Source: Alitta virens (Eukaryota > Annelida > Polychaeta > Phyllodocida > Nereididae). From it: a stretch of DNA of 64,000 nt. Below the pieces are notes generated by a model that did no database searches, was not told the DNA's origin, and worked only from the letters and a program-made list of their open reading frames with translations. The position numbers and the translations under genes were made by a program. Where the stretch lies: assembly GCA_932294295.1 (NCBI GenBank), contig OW028586.1, positions 9,949,790 through 10,013,789 of the forward strand, written 5' to 3'. Below, piece after piece: positions 10,061 to 16,986 of this stretch (its first letter is position 1; each line of letters begins with the position of its first letter).

Positions 10061-10100
<40 letters not shown>
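10061..10100. repeat. (TA)n microsatellite
   Basis: An uninterrupted TA run of about 40 bases inside the Polinton, just after the putative small gene. Confidence 0.95.
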
Positions 10101-10101
<1 letters not shown>

Positions 10102-10464
10102 CCACAAAGATACAAAGCTTAACAAGTGCACGAAACCATCATTTCCGGCCCAGCGACAGTTGTTTGAACGAGGCTAACAGAGGTAAAGTTAAACCATGCG
10201 TAATGAATGTTTTTATGATCTTTTAGTCCTGAACTAACCTTATATTTTCTGTAGAAAGGACTTGTCTTCATCACTATCTTTATAGAACCGTTACAGACGT
10301 AATTGAAAGTTGGAGCCTCTACAGGACTGCATATGAAACAGGTAATTCGAATACGAATGTAGTGTAATTTTTGCTACCATTGGCTCTGTTTTTAGACATG
10401 ACAAAGACAATTTTTCAAATTGAAATGATTTATTTAGTAACATGATACATATATATATATATAT

Positions 10465-10911
10465 TTAAAGGAAAGATAAAATATTATCAATCAGTATAAG
10501 GCCCAGCTGCTCAAATTCATAATGTCTCATGTAAAGACTCTTGATGAAGGTTTCATTATTCTGCGTAGACAGCATCTTAAAATCATACGGTCTCAGGTTA
10601 AGTCCCTCGGTGAAAGTTTTGTCATTTATACATGCTGGTATCCTTCTCAGACTAAAACCGATCCATCCATCGTCAACTGATACTGTTATTTTTCCATTGA
10701 TGTCAAAAAATCTCTGTTCCTTATCCGTCAAAGCCTGTGAAACATCATCTAGTAGTTGTATTAAATCATAGGTATCCATGACAGTCAGCCGTATGTGTAC
10801 AGGCATAGGATATTTGGCTCTGAGCGTTAGCATTTCTCGTCCTTGACGATATGTGAAAGATACGCGCTTATAGGCTCCGAATGCATGCGTGAATATGATG
10901 TTAGATGCCAT
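10465..10911 (-). CDS. PC4/SUB1-like ssDNA-binding protein A
   Basis: This 148-residue protein follows the PC4 (p15 coactivator) layout: Val-Ser-Phe-x-x-Arg-x-Gly-Arg, then Leu-x-Leu-Arg, a Pro-containing loop, Ile-x-Leu-Thr and a helix with Leu-Leu-x-x-Val. A second beta-rich half follows, longer than in cellular PC4. The first ATG is at 10911, preceded by TTCAGCATC; the frame upstream opens only with TTG. A TATATAAGG box lies 33 bases before the ATG. It is a paralog of the gene at 11378. A role in replication or transcription of element DNA is inferred from family knowledge. Confidence 0.62.
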   Translation of the reverse strand: MASNIIFTHAFGAYKRVSFTYRQGREMLTLRAKYPMPVHIRLTVMDTYDLIQLLDDVSQALTDKEQRFFDINGKITVSVDDGWIGFSLRRIPACINDKTFTEGLNLRPYDFKMLSTQNNETFIKSLYMRHYEFEQLGLILIDNILSFL

Positions 10912-10943
10912 GATGCTGAATAACCACAATCTGTTTCTGCTCT

Positions 10944-10952
10944 CCTTATATA
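10944..10952 (-). promoter_or_regulatory. TATA box of PC4-like gene A
   Basis: TATATAAGG on the minus strand ends 33 bases before the ATG at 10911. Confidence 0.7.
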
Positions 10953-11065
10953 CAGACTGGTGCTTTAAAAGAGACTGTTCATTGGTAGCTATTAATAGAG
11001 ATGTTATATAATATCAAGGCGGCCCTATTTTCTTCACGCATGAAATCTTGCCTCCAGCTACCAAA

Positions 11066-11440
11066 TGAGCTCTATAAGATATACTATATTCTTTTCTAAA
11101 TTAAAAGAGCCAGACCTTACAGTCTATATCCTTTTGAGACAGGACAAAGACAAATTTTCAGTTTGAAATTTTTATTTGTAGACATACATTAAACGAAATA
11201 TGTGATATAGCGGATCAACATATCAACAAACTGATCAAATTCATAATGGTTCATTGAGTTCTATAAGATATACTATATTCTTTTCTAAATTAAAAGAGTC
11301 AGACCTTACAGTCTATATCCTTTTGAGACATGACAAAGACAAATTTTCAGTTTGAAATTTTTATTTGTAGGCATACATTAAACGAAATATGTGATATAGC
11401 GGTTCAACATATCAACAAACTGATCAAATTCATAATGTTT
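11066..11440. repeat. 189-bp direct duplication covering the 3' end of PC4-like gene B
   Basis: Unit one (11066-11254) and unit two (11255-~11440) share nearly every base, from TGAG[C/T]TCTATAAG to CAAATTCATAATG[G/T]TTCAT. Unit two includes the last ~20 codons of the gene at 11378-11770, so unit one is a severed extra copy of its 3' end. Confidence 0.93.
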
Positions 11441-11770
11441 CATATAGACGCCTCTGGTGGTGAAAACCTTTACTGTCTGGTTAGGAGGTGTCCATCTCAG
11501 GCGAATGTCGACATCTCCTCGGATTACTGATAGTCCAATATTCTCTCCGATGTCAAAAAATCTCTCTTCGCCTGTCGCCGAGGCTTCTGAAATTTGTGGT
11601 ATCAGTTGTAGTAACATCTTGACATCTCCAGTAGATAGGCTTATGTATTTTTTTGCAGGGTAGGATCCGTCCTGTATTCTGAGATTTAGCCTTCTTTGCC
11701 CATGATATTCGGTGAAAGCCGCTTGGCAGGATTGACCAAAATTATGCTTGAAGATGGTTGTCTGGGCCAT
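11378..11770 (-). CDS. PC4/SUB1-like ssDNA-binding protein B
   Basis: This 130-residue protein is a paralog of the one at 10465-10911. It shares the start context (TTCAACATC before ATG), the 'IFxHxFG' N-terminus, the PC4-like strand pattern with Arg-Arg-Leu-Asn-Leu-Arg, a Tyr-Ile-Ser-Leu-Ser segment, the 'ERFFDI' turn and the ending 'MKHYEFDQ'. PC4 domains bind single-stranded DNA in a beta-sheet groove. A TATATAAG box lies 33 bases before the ATG. Its 3' end was duplicated (11066-11440), which leaves this copy intact. It lies just downstream of the late block on the same strand but has its own promoter. Confidence 0.62.
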   Translation of the reverse strand: MAQTTIFKHNFGQSCQAAFTEYHGQRRLNLRIQDGSYPAKKYISLSTGDVKMLLQLIPQISEASATGEERFFDIGENIGLSVIRGDVDIRLRWTPPNQTVKVFTTRGVYMKHYEFDQFVDMLNRYITYFV

Positions 11771-11802
11771 GATGTTGAATAGTCTCAAACTGTTTTGATC
11801 TT

Positions 11803-11810
11803 CTTATATA
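11803..11810 (-). promoter_or_regulatory. TATA box of PC4-like gene B
   Basis: TATATAAG on the minus strand ends 33 bases before the ATG at 11770, matching the spacing of gene A. Confidence 0.7.
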
Positions 11811-11891
11811 CATGTGAGATAGTCTAAATAGACTGTTGATTGGCGGGTATTTATAGAAAGTTTACATAATATCGACATGGCAGAACATGAC

Positions 11892-12323
11892 TTAATGTGT
11901 CAGCCATCTGGGTCTTTTGACAGGTAGCCCTGGGGTTATTAGAGTCATGAGTGACAAGGGGGTGTTGATTCGCTTCAGTGCTTCTAAGAACTCAGCCCAA
12001 CCCTCAGTTTTCCTTATTGTACCATTAATGGCAGATCTAAGTAAGTCAATAATATTTGAACCCTTAATCAGTTTGCCGTCTATAGTGACTAGCCCGTTTG
12101 ATGACCATGTTATTTCAGGATCATGTCTTCTAATGTAAGTGGCAAGTCTCAATGCCCTTTCTTTAGAAGCTTTGGGGAATGCATCCGCTATGAATGAATC
12201 GTCAGCTTCCTCCGTTTGTTCAAATATTACATCAGTCTTTTCAGTCGGTTCAGAGGGTATGTCTTTTTTTTGCTTATTCTTAAGTCTGTGATATGTCGAC
12301 TCGGGGATTAGAAAATGCTTCAT
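11892..12323 (-). CDS. Conserved Polinton hypothetical protein, last gene of the late block
   Basis: This 143-residue protein has an acidic, low-complexity N-terminal third. The C-terminal domain contains Ile-Thr-Trp-x-x-x-Gly, then Gly-Ser-Asn-Ile-x-Asp-Leu-Leu and a Gly-Trp-x-x-Phe helix ending in Asn-Thr-Pro. I recognise this pattern as recurrent in animal Polintons, next to the capsid genes, but no function is established to my knowledge. A capsid-associated or scaffold role is possible. Its ATG overlaps the stop of the upstream gene by one base (TAATG at 12323), which suggests coupled translation. Confidence 0.7.
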   Translation of the reverse strand: MKHFLIPESTYHRLKNKQKKDIPSEPTEKTDVIFEQTEEADDSFIADAFPKASKERALRLATYIRRHDPEITWSSNGLVTIDGKLIKGSNIIDLLRSAINGTIRKTEGWAEFLEALKRINTPLSLMTLITPGLPVKRPRWLTH

Positions 12324-12691
12324 TATTCCAAGAGCTCCAGCTGAGGTAAAACAGCTTTAATAATACGAGGCCAAACTGATCTAAGCTTTAGACAGAGTAG
12401 CTTGCGTCCTCTCTCTGTACTATCTGCAAACTTAATGAGTTTGTTTTTAAACCTGCCTAGATCTTTATAGATCTGTTTGCTGACAATTAACTCCCCCTCG
12501 ACAATATTTCTGGCTAGCTGTCTAAGTAATTCTATCTGACTCTTACTCATTGTATTCAGTAAGGCATCTTTCTGCTTACTCTCGGCTATAGATAACAGTT
12601 TGATAAAGGGCATGTTCCTTTTTAACGCTGTCATAATGACAAATGAAGCTTTTTCAATATTACTCTGCCTTATAAACCGCTGTAGGACCAT
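12323..12691 (-). CDS. Conserved Polinton hypothetical helical protein
   Basis: This 122-residue all-helical protein contains a Gln-Ile-Glu-Leu-Leu-Arg-x-Leu-Ala-x-Asn-Ile segment near the middle, followed by a Lys-rich region and a hydrophobic end with Pro-x-Leu. The motif 'Gln-x-x-x-Leu-x-E/A-x-A-x-Asn-Ile/Leu' is recurrent in Polinton-encoded proteins adjacent to the one above. The function is unknown. The 5' end overlaps the ATPase frame by 32 bases and the 3' stop forms TAATG with the next start, so the three share a transcript. Confidence 0.7.
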   Translation of the reverse strand: MVLQRFIRQSNIEKASFVIMTALKRNMPFIKLLSIAESKQKDALLNTMSKSQIELLRQLARNIVEGELIVSKQIYKDLGRFKNKLIKFADSTERGRKLLCLKLRSVWPRIIKAVLPQLELLE

Positions 12692-13382
12692 CGTCAGGAA
12701 AAATGTCTGACCGTAATCTTAAATTCTTATCTGTCTTAGTATGTAAGTCGATAACGAAATATGAGTAAGGTGTTACAGTGGCTGCTAGGTAAGCCTGAAG
12801 CATCTGACGATACCCTAACTGTCGACCTAGGGCCGTAATCTGGCCCTTGTCTCTGTTGTTAGCCATTATGACAAAAGTATGTGTGTTTAAATTTAAAGTT
12901 CTTGAATGTTTTGACTTTAAAAACAGATTATGAGTCAACAGTATGACTGAGCAGTTATTATGATGTGTTCCTATTGTGAAAAGTTTTAGAATAGCATCGG
13001 TATTCATGGCATCAATCATTAGATCGTCAAATACGATGAGTGAGTGTCCCTTACTTATAGTCTGAAAGGCTTCCAAATCATCTTTGCCTGGCATACCATA
13101 GTGAAATGATACATTATCCATTTCTGATTCTAGTGTACTAAACATTGACTGCCAGGTGCTGTTGTAACAGTATAGAATTTTTTCGGGGGTTTCTCGAAAC
13201 ATGTCGTGTTTCAATAAACGATAAACAAATGTCGATTTCCCTCCTTGGCTAGGTGATGATATTATTATATTGCATGGCGTGTTTAAAAGTGTAAGAACCT
13301 TGTCTTCAGACATATTCTCCCATGAAATAGGGGTGTTATTGGCTGCTACAAATGATAGATCTAAAGTATCCGGTCTCTCCAT
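12660..13382 (-). CDS. FtsK/HerA-type genome packaging ATPase
   Basis: This 240-residue P-loop ATPase is of the size usual for Polinton and adintovirus packaging enzymes. Walker A is SSPSQGGKST at residues 42-51 (catalytic Lys49). Walker B is LIVFDD at 115-120. A sensor-like segment ending in Thr-His-Asn (residues ~155-157) follows, as in the A32/FtsK-HerA family. It powers DNA translocation into the capsid. The start is 28 bases after the major capsid stop. Its end overlaps the next gene by 32 bases. Confidence 0.93.
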   Translation of the reverse strand: MERPDTLDLSFVAANNTPISWENMSEDKVLTLLNTPCNIIISSPSQGGKSTFVYRLLKHDMFRETPEKILYCYNSTWQSMFSTLESEMDNVSFHYGMPGKDDLEAFQTISKGHSLIVFDDLMIDAMNTDAILKLFTIGTHHNNCSVILLTHNLFLKSKHSRTLNLNTHTFVIMANNRDKGQITALGRQLGYRQMLQAYLAATVTPYSYFVIDLHTKTDKNLRLRSDIFPDDGPTAVYKAE

Positions 13383-13410
13383 TGTAAATGATATCTGGTT
13401 GAGATGTCAG

Positions 13411-14679
13411 TTATTTAACTGTAACGTTTCGGGTGTTTGTTATCTCCATAATGGCGGGGGTTTCGGCATGAATCATTAATACTACGGGCTCGGTCAGGGC
13501 TTTCTTGAAATTTAATGACAGTCTGACATGTCCATGGTCAGGGGCATAAGATGTACCGTAAGCGGGTTTTATATTGAAGGCATACATACTGTAACTGTGG
13601 GCAAAATCATACAATGTAATATCATTGCCGAAATCATTACCCAGCTCTCTAAATGTCTCGTAGAGACTGAGATAACTAGAAGAGACTCCATTCCCCTGAT
13701 TATGGTCAAAGGTAGGCGTAAAGGTGTTGATAGTGTCGTTATTTACTGAAAGAGATATTCTTTGCAGGTCATATGGCTTAAAATTGAAAGGGTTTAGTTT
13801 TAAATCCCCGTTGTAAGCCTTAGCAGGTATGAGAGTGACAAGGATTCTAGAGGGTAATCTGTTGGGGAAAAGGTTATCTAGAGTTCCTGAGGTAAAACCT
13901 GTGTTTATATTTTCTACTCTAATTTCCCTTTGAGTATAGCAGTAGATCGCCGGCCTAGTTTCTAAAGACTTGCTGATAGCAAACTGGGTATGGGGTTCAA
14001 GCTGAATCATATGAGCTTTGAACATTACCTCTTCCAGATGAATTTTATATGACCCTGTAGGTTCAAGGTTCATAAGGACAAAATCGTTGGAGGTTCTATC
14101 CAGTTTTATAGTTAGTCTGGTATTGTTTAGTAGATATCTGTTTTGCATAAAAATATCCTCGTACAGAGGACCTTGAAATTCAACAAGGTTGGATTTTTGA
14201 AAGAGGTCCCTTCTTACATTAGATCCTTTATTCTGGTCAATGAGGTCAATCTCTTGGGAATCGTCCTTTACATAGCCCTGAGTTCTCAGTTGAGAGTTTT
14301 TAGCTTCCTTGCCATAGGACAGTAAAGTGCTAAACATGGCTTTATAGGGGTAGTTGTTAGACGAGCTAATTTCTTTCCCCTCGAGTGAAACTGTGATTTT
14401 TTCAAATAAAGAGTGTAAGGTGTTGTTTATAGGGGCTACTTTCTTATTTGCCGCTAGGGATCCGTTGTCCTGCTTAACAATCCTCATTTTTACGTACAGC
14501 TGGCTATTGTAGAGATCCAAAAAATGTTTTTGCTCATTGATGTCGAATAGGATAGGACCATCGTCTGTCAGTTGGTTGACTGGTCGATAATCCATATAAT
14601 ACTGTCTGTCTACATTTTTTTGAAGTACAGGTGGTGAGAAAAGATCGAGTTGAGGGAGGCTGGTGGTTTTAAGATCCAT
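13411..14679 (-). CDS. Major capsid protein (double jelly-roll, hexon-like)
   Basis: This 422-residue protein fits Polinton major capsid proteins. The early Asp-x-x-x-Ser/Asn-x-Leu-Tyr-Val-Lys strand follows a 'pilFDI' segment. Two beta-rich halves are separated near residues 215-230, and the C-terminal region has a Gly-His-Val-Arg-Leu-x-Leu-x-Phe strand pair. Such proteins form pseudo-hexagonal capsomers. The ATG shares its A with the stop of the basic protein upstream (TAATG). No lesions were seen. Confidence 0.92.
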   Translation of the reverse strand: MDLKTTSLPQLDLFSPPVLQKNVDRQYYMDYRPVNQLTDDGPILFDINEQKHFLDLYNSQLYVKMRIVKQDNGSLAANKKVAPINNTLHSLFEKITVSLEGKEISSSNNYPYKAMFSTLLSYGKEAKNSQLRTQGYVKDDSQEIDLIDQNKGSNVRRDLFQKSNLVEFQGPLYEDIFMQNRYLLNNTRLTIKLDRTSNDFVLMNLEPTGSYKIHLEEVMFKAHMIQLEPHTQFAISKSLETRPAIYCYTQREIRVENINTGFTSGTLDNLFPNRLPSRILVTLIPAKAYNGDLKLNPFNFKPYDLQRISLSVNNDTINTFTPTFDHNQGNGVSSSYLSLYETFRELGNDFGNDITLYDFAHSYSMYAFNIKPAYGTSYAPDHGHVRLSLNFKKALTEPVVLMIHAETPAIMEITNTRNVTVK

Positions 14680-15014
14680 TATTTATTCTTGCGATGTTGA
14701 CCCTTTGGTTTCTTCCTACTGTATGACGGTTTTCGGGGTTTGGACTTAGGTTTATTTGATGAAGTCTTTCTTCTCTTGGCCAGGCGTTTGGATGGCGCCT
14801 TCCTCTTACGTTTAACGGTGACCATCTCTTCTTTGGTCTGGTCAAAAGCTTTTTTTATATCTGATGTCAATTCGATCTTGACCGCCGAATGATCTTTATG
14901 ACGAACAGGTGTCCCTATAATGTACTGAGGATTACCTGCCCCCGAATAACGTCTTAGACCATCATTTACAAAGGGTGTGGGTCTATTTTCTTGAGTAGAA
15001 AAGTATGTTTCCAT
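14679..15014 (-). CDS. Basic core/minor virion protein
   Basis: This 111-residue protein has a short N-terminal part with a Gly-Ala-Gly-Asn motif and a very basic C-terminal half: from residue ~67 it is mostly Lys, Arg, Ser and Pro, with KRKRK and KRRK clusters acting as likely nuclear-localisation and DNA-binding segments. It sits directly before the major capsid gene, the place of a core or membrane-active protein in adenovirus-like systems. Equivalence to an adenovirus pX/pVI-type protein is inference from charge and position. Confidence 0.72.
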   Translation of the reverse strand: METYFSTQENRPTPFVNDGLRRYSGAGNPQYIIGTPVRHKDHSAVKIELTSDIKKAFDQTKEEMVTVKRKRKAPSKRLAKRRKTSSNKPKSKPRKPSYSRKKPKGQHRKNK

Positions 15015-15037
15015 AATGACGACTTTATGAGGAATGA

Positions 15038-15439
15038 TTAGAAGGTAGGCTGTGAGGGTTTATATACAAAGTGTAATGTGACGTATGTACTTCCCTCATA
15101 CGCCTCAAGTTTTTGTTCAGTAGTAGCGTTTAACATGTAAATATGTATACTGTCTATAAAGTGCTGCGTAACTGCTACGTAGTAGGGGGTCAGGTTCTTT
15201 TCTTTATTGTTTATGTATCTTAATATATTTAACTGTTTTTGACCTACAATTGTAGAGTTACAAATGTTACTGCATATGTATAGATGAGGGGGTACAGTAG
15301 AGTTGTATTGGCATAGAGCAACTTTCCAACCTTCCTCCAGTCTTAAAGGTCTGTTTAGTCTGACTTTGAAATTAGTGGATGTATTTTCAAAAATTTCTGA
15401 GCTATGGTTACTATTGAGTATAATGTAAAAGTCATTCAT
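15038..15439 (-). CDS. Minor capsid protein (penton-like, single jelly-roll)
   Basis: I use the ATG at 15439, giving 133 residues; the frame upstream opens only with TTG. The N-terminus shows the penton signature: Phe-Tyr-Ile-x-Leu-x-Ser-Asn-x-Ser-Ser, then a strand with Phe-x-Val-Arg-Leu and Leu-x-Glu-Gly-Trp-x-Val-Ala-Leu. A later Ile-Val-Gly and a Leu-Arg segment follow. It is shorter than many Polinton pentons (about 150-250 residues). The ATG overlaps the integrase stop by 8 bases. It is expected to form fivefold vertices of the capsid. Confidence 0.87.
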   Translation of the reverse strand: MNDFYIILNSNHSSEIFENTSTNFKVRLNRPLRLEEGWKVALCQYNSTVPPHLYICSNICNSTIVGQKQLNILRYINNKEKNLTPYYVAVTQHFIDSIHIYMLNATTEQKLEAYEGSTYVTLHFVYKPSQPTF

Positions 15440-16523
15440 ATTTTCTAATTTCTGAAACTTTAATCCAAGAGTCAAATTTCTTACTGTAACCTAACCAACG
15501 GACTAGCGCTTCTCTCTTCCCTTGTCTAATGCGATATCTGAGAATTTTCTCAACCTTATATAGATCATCATCGGTTACAGAGGCCCTCTGCATTTCTGGC
15601 TCATAGAAACTACCGTCGACAGGCTCCTTGTTTAAATCAATTACTATATAACGAGGAGGGTGGGAAGCGGTCCTTTTGTCGATAATGAAAATTTCCTCTG
15701 TCCATTTTCTGTCAAAGCCTTTCTCAAACTGTACCCTGGCCAACGATAATCTTACTTTATCCCCAACGTTAAATTTATATACAATAGTTGTTCTTTCTCT
15801 TTTAAGTTCTATGGGTAAATATATCTTTTCGTAAAGCTCTTGCTGATTGTTAACTGTAACTTGCGAGGGTGACATTCCTATGGAAGAATGTATGGTATTA
15901 TTATAACTAGATACAATCTCTTGGAGATGATCGATATATTTATGAGTTTGATGCTTTGTAAAGAATTTGTATATTCGTGATTTGATGGTTCTGATAACTC
16001 GTTCGGCATAGTTTGCATGGTAAACATTGTAAGCTAGAACATGATTTATGTTTTTAGTTTTCAAGTATTCTTGGACTACTTTAGCTGTGTATTCTTTACC
16101 CTGATCGCTTCTTAACTCTTTTACTTTAAGGCCATCTTTGAAAATTTTTTTCATGACTTTAACCATCTCTTCCCCCGTTTTACTCCTCATGGGTTCAATT
16201 CTTAGATATCTTGAAAATATATCGATGAATACTGCCAGGTATTTTACTCTATCGTTACTCTTGCTGAATTTCTGAACATCCATTAAATCAGTGTCCATAA
16301 TCTCATTCATTTCCCCTACTATAATTGATTCTCGTTTAAACTTTAATGTAGGTCGTTTGTGTATCAAGTATGTGTACTGTTCTGATAACCATTTCTTTAC
16401 ATCTTTCAATTTGATCTTATGAGGGTTACCATCAGCTTTTATACTCTGCCAAAGTTTGATTACCCCCGAGTAACTACCTGGTTTTCTAGTATTATAGTAA
16501 ATGGATTTTAAATAATTATCCAT
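15432..16523 (-). CDS. Retroviral-type DDE integrase with C-terminal chromodomain
   Basis: This 363-residue protein has an N-terminal Tyr-x-x-x-Ser-Gly-Val/Trp-Leu helical region without a clear H2C2 finger. The RNase-H-like core has Asp79 (DTDLMD), Asp140 (RSDQG) and Glu174 (YAERV), with 33 residues between the second and third acidic residues. An SH3-like/GKGF-type linker follows and a chromodomain lies at ~318-360 (Tyr-x-Val-Glu-Lys-Ile ... Val-Arg-Trp-Leu-Gly-Tyr ... Trp). It inserts the element and makes the 6-bp duplication seen at both ends. The 5' end overlaps the membrane protein by 8 bases. Confidence 0.95.
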   Translation of the reverse strand: MDNYLKSIYYNTRKPGSYSGVIKLWQSIKADGNPHKIKLKDVKKWLSEQYTYLIHKRPTLKFKRESIIVGEMNEIMDTDLMDVQKFSKSNDRVKYLAVFIDIFSRYLRIEPMRSKTGEEMVKVMKKIFKDGLKVKELRSDQGKEYTAKVVQEYLKTKNINHVLAYNVYHANYAERVIRTIKSRIYKFFTKHQTHKYIDHLQEIVSSYNNTIHSSIGMSPSQVTVNNQQELYEKIYLPIELKRERTTIVYKFNVGDKVRLSLARVQFEKGFDRKWTEEIFIIDKRTASHPPRYIVIDLNKEPVDGSFYEPEMQRASVTDDDLYKVEKILRYRIRQGKREALVRWLGYSKKFDSWIKVSEIRKYE

Positions 16524-16758
16524 TATTGGGTAATACTCTTCTGTCTTTTATCGTAGGATTCGGGAGAAGAAATCCTATACTACTGCTTAAAAGTCCTACC
16601 CAGAGCTCGCTCAGGGGGTGACTGATTGATAGATTGACGATACATGCTATTATTACTACATAGAGTATGATAATTTGACTAAAAAATACGACTTCATTCT
16701 TGGGGATTTTAACCCCCAAGACTTGCCAGTTCTCGTTGTGCATCGACTGAGTCTCCAT
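16516..16758 (-). CDS. Conserved two-helix membrane protein, first gene of the late block
   Basis: This 80-residue protein has a hydrophobic helix at ~24-45 and a shorter one at ~52-64, ending in a Gly-Phe-Leu-Leu-Pro-Asn-Pro motif. The Trp-x-x-Leu-Leu-Ser-Ser ... Leu-Leu-Pro-x-Pro ending recurs next to integrase genes in animal Polintons. I recognise the pattern but know of no function. A TATAAATA box lies 33 bases upstream, so it heads the transcript carrying integrase, capsid and ATPase genes. Confidence 0.75.
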   Translation of the reverse strand: METQSMHNENWQVLGVKIPKNEVVFFSQIIILYVVIIACIVNLSISHPLSELWVGLLSSSIGFLLPNPTIKDRRVLPNNG

Positions 16759-16790
16759 GACAAACTAAATATGTATTTGCTTGACACTTT

Positions 16791-16798
16791 TATTTATA
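16791..16798 (-). promoter_or_regulatory. TATA box heading the late gene block
   Basis: TATAAATA on the minus strand ends 33 bases before the ATG at 16758. I see no equally clear box before the seven overlapping or closely spaced genes downstream. Confidence 0.7.
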
Positions 16799-16986
16799 GC
16801 AGAGGAATTCACGCAATGTCTACACTAGAACTAAACTATAATCGCGGATCTTAACTTAACATGAATGGTTGTGTGTACATGTGGTATAACCATACAATAC
16901 ATAGATTACATCTATATACAATACATAAATTACATCTATATAGCTACATACTAACAAAACTTCTTTTTTTGACATATAAAATATAT

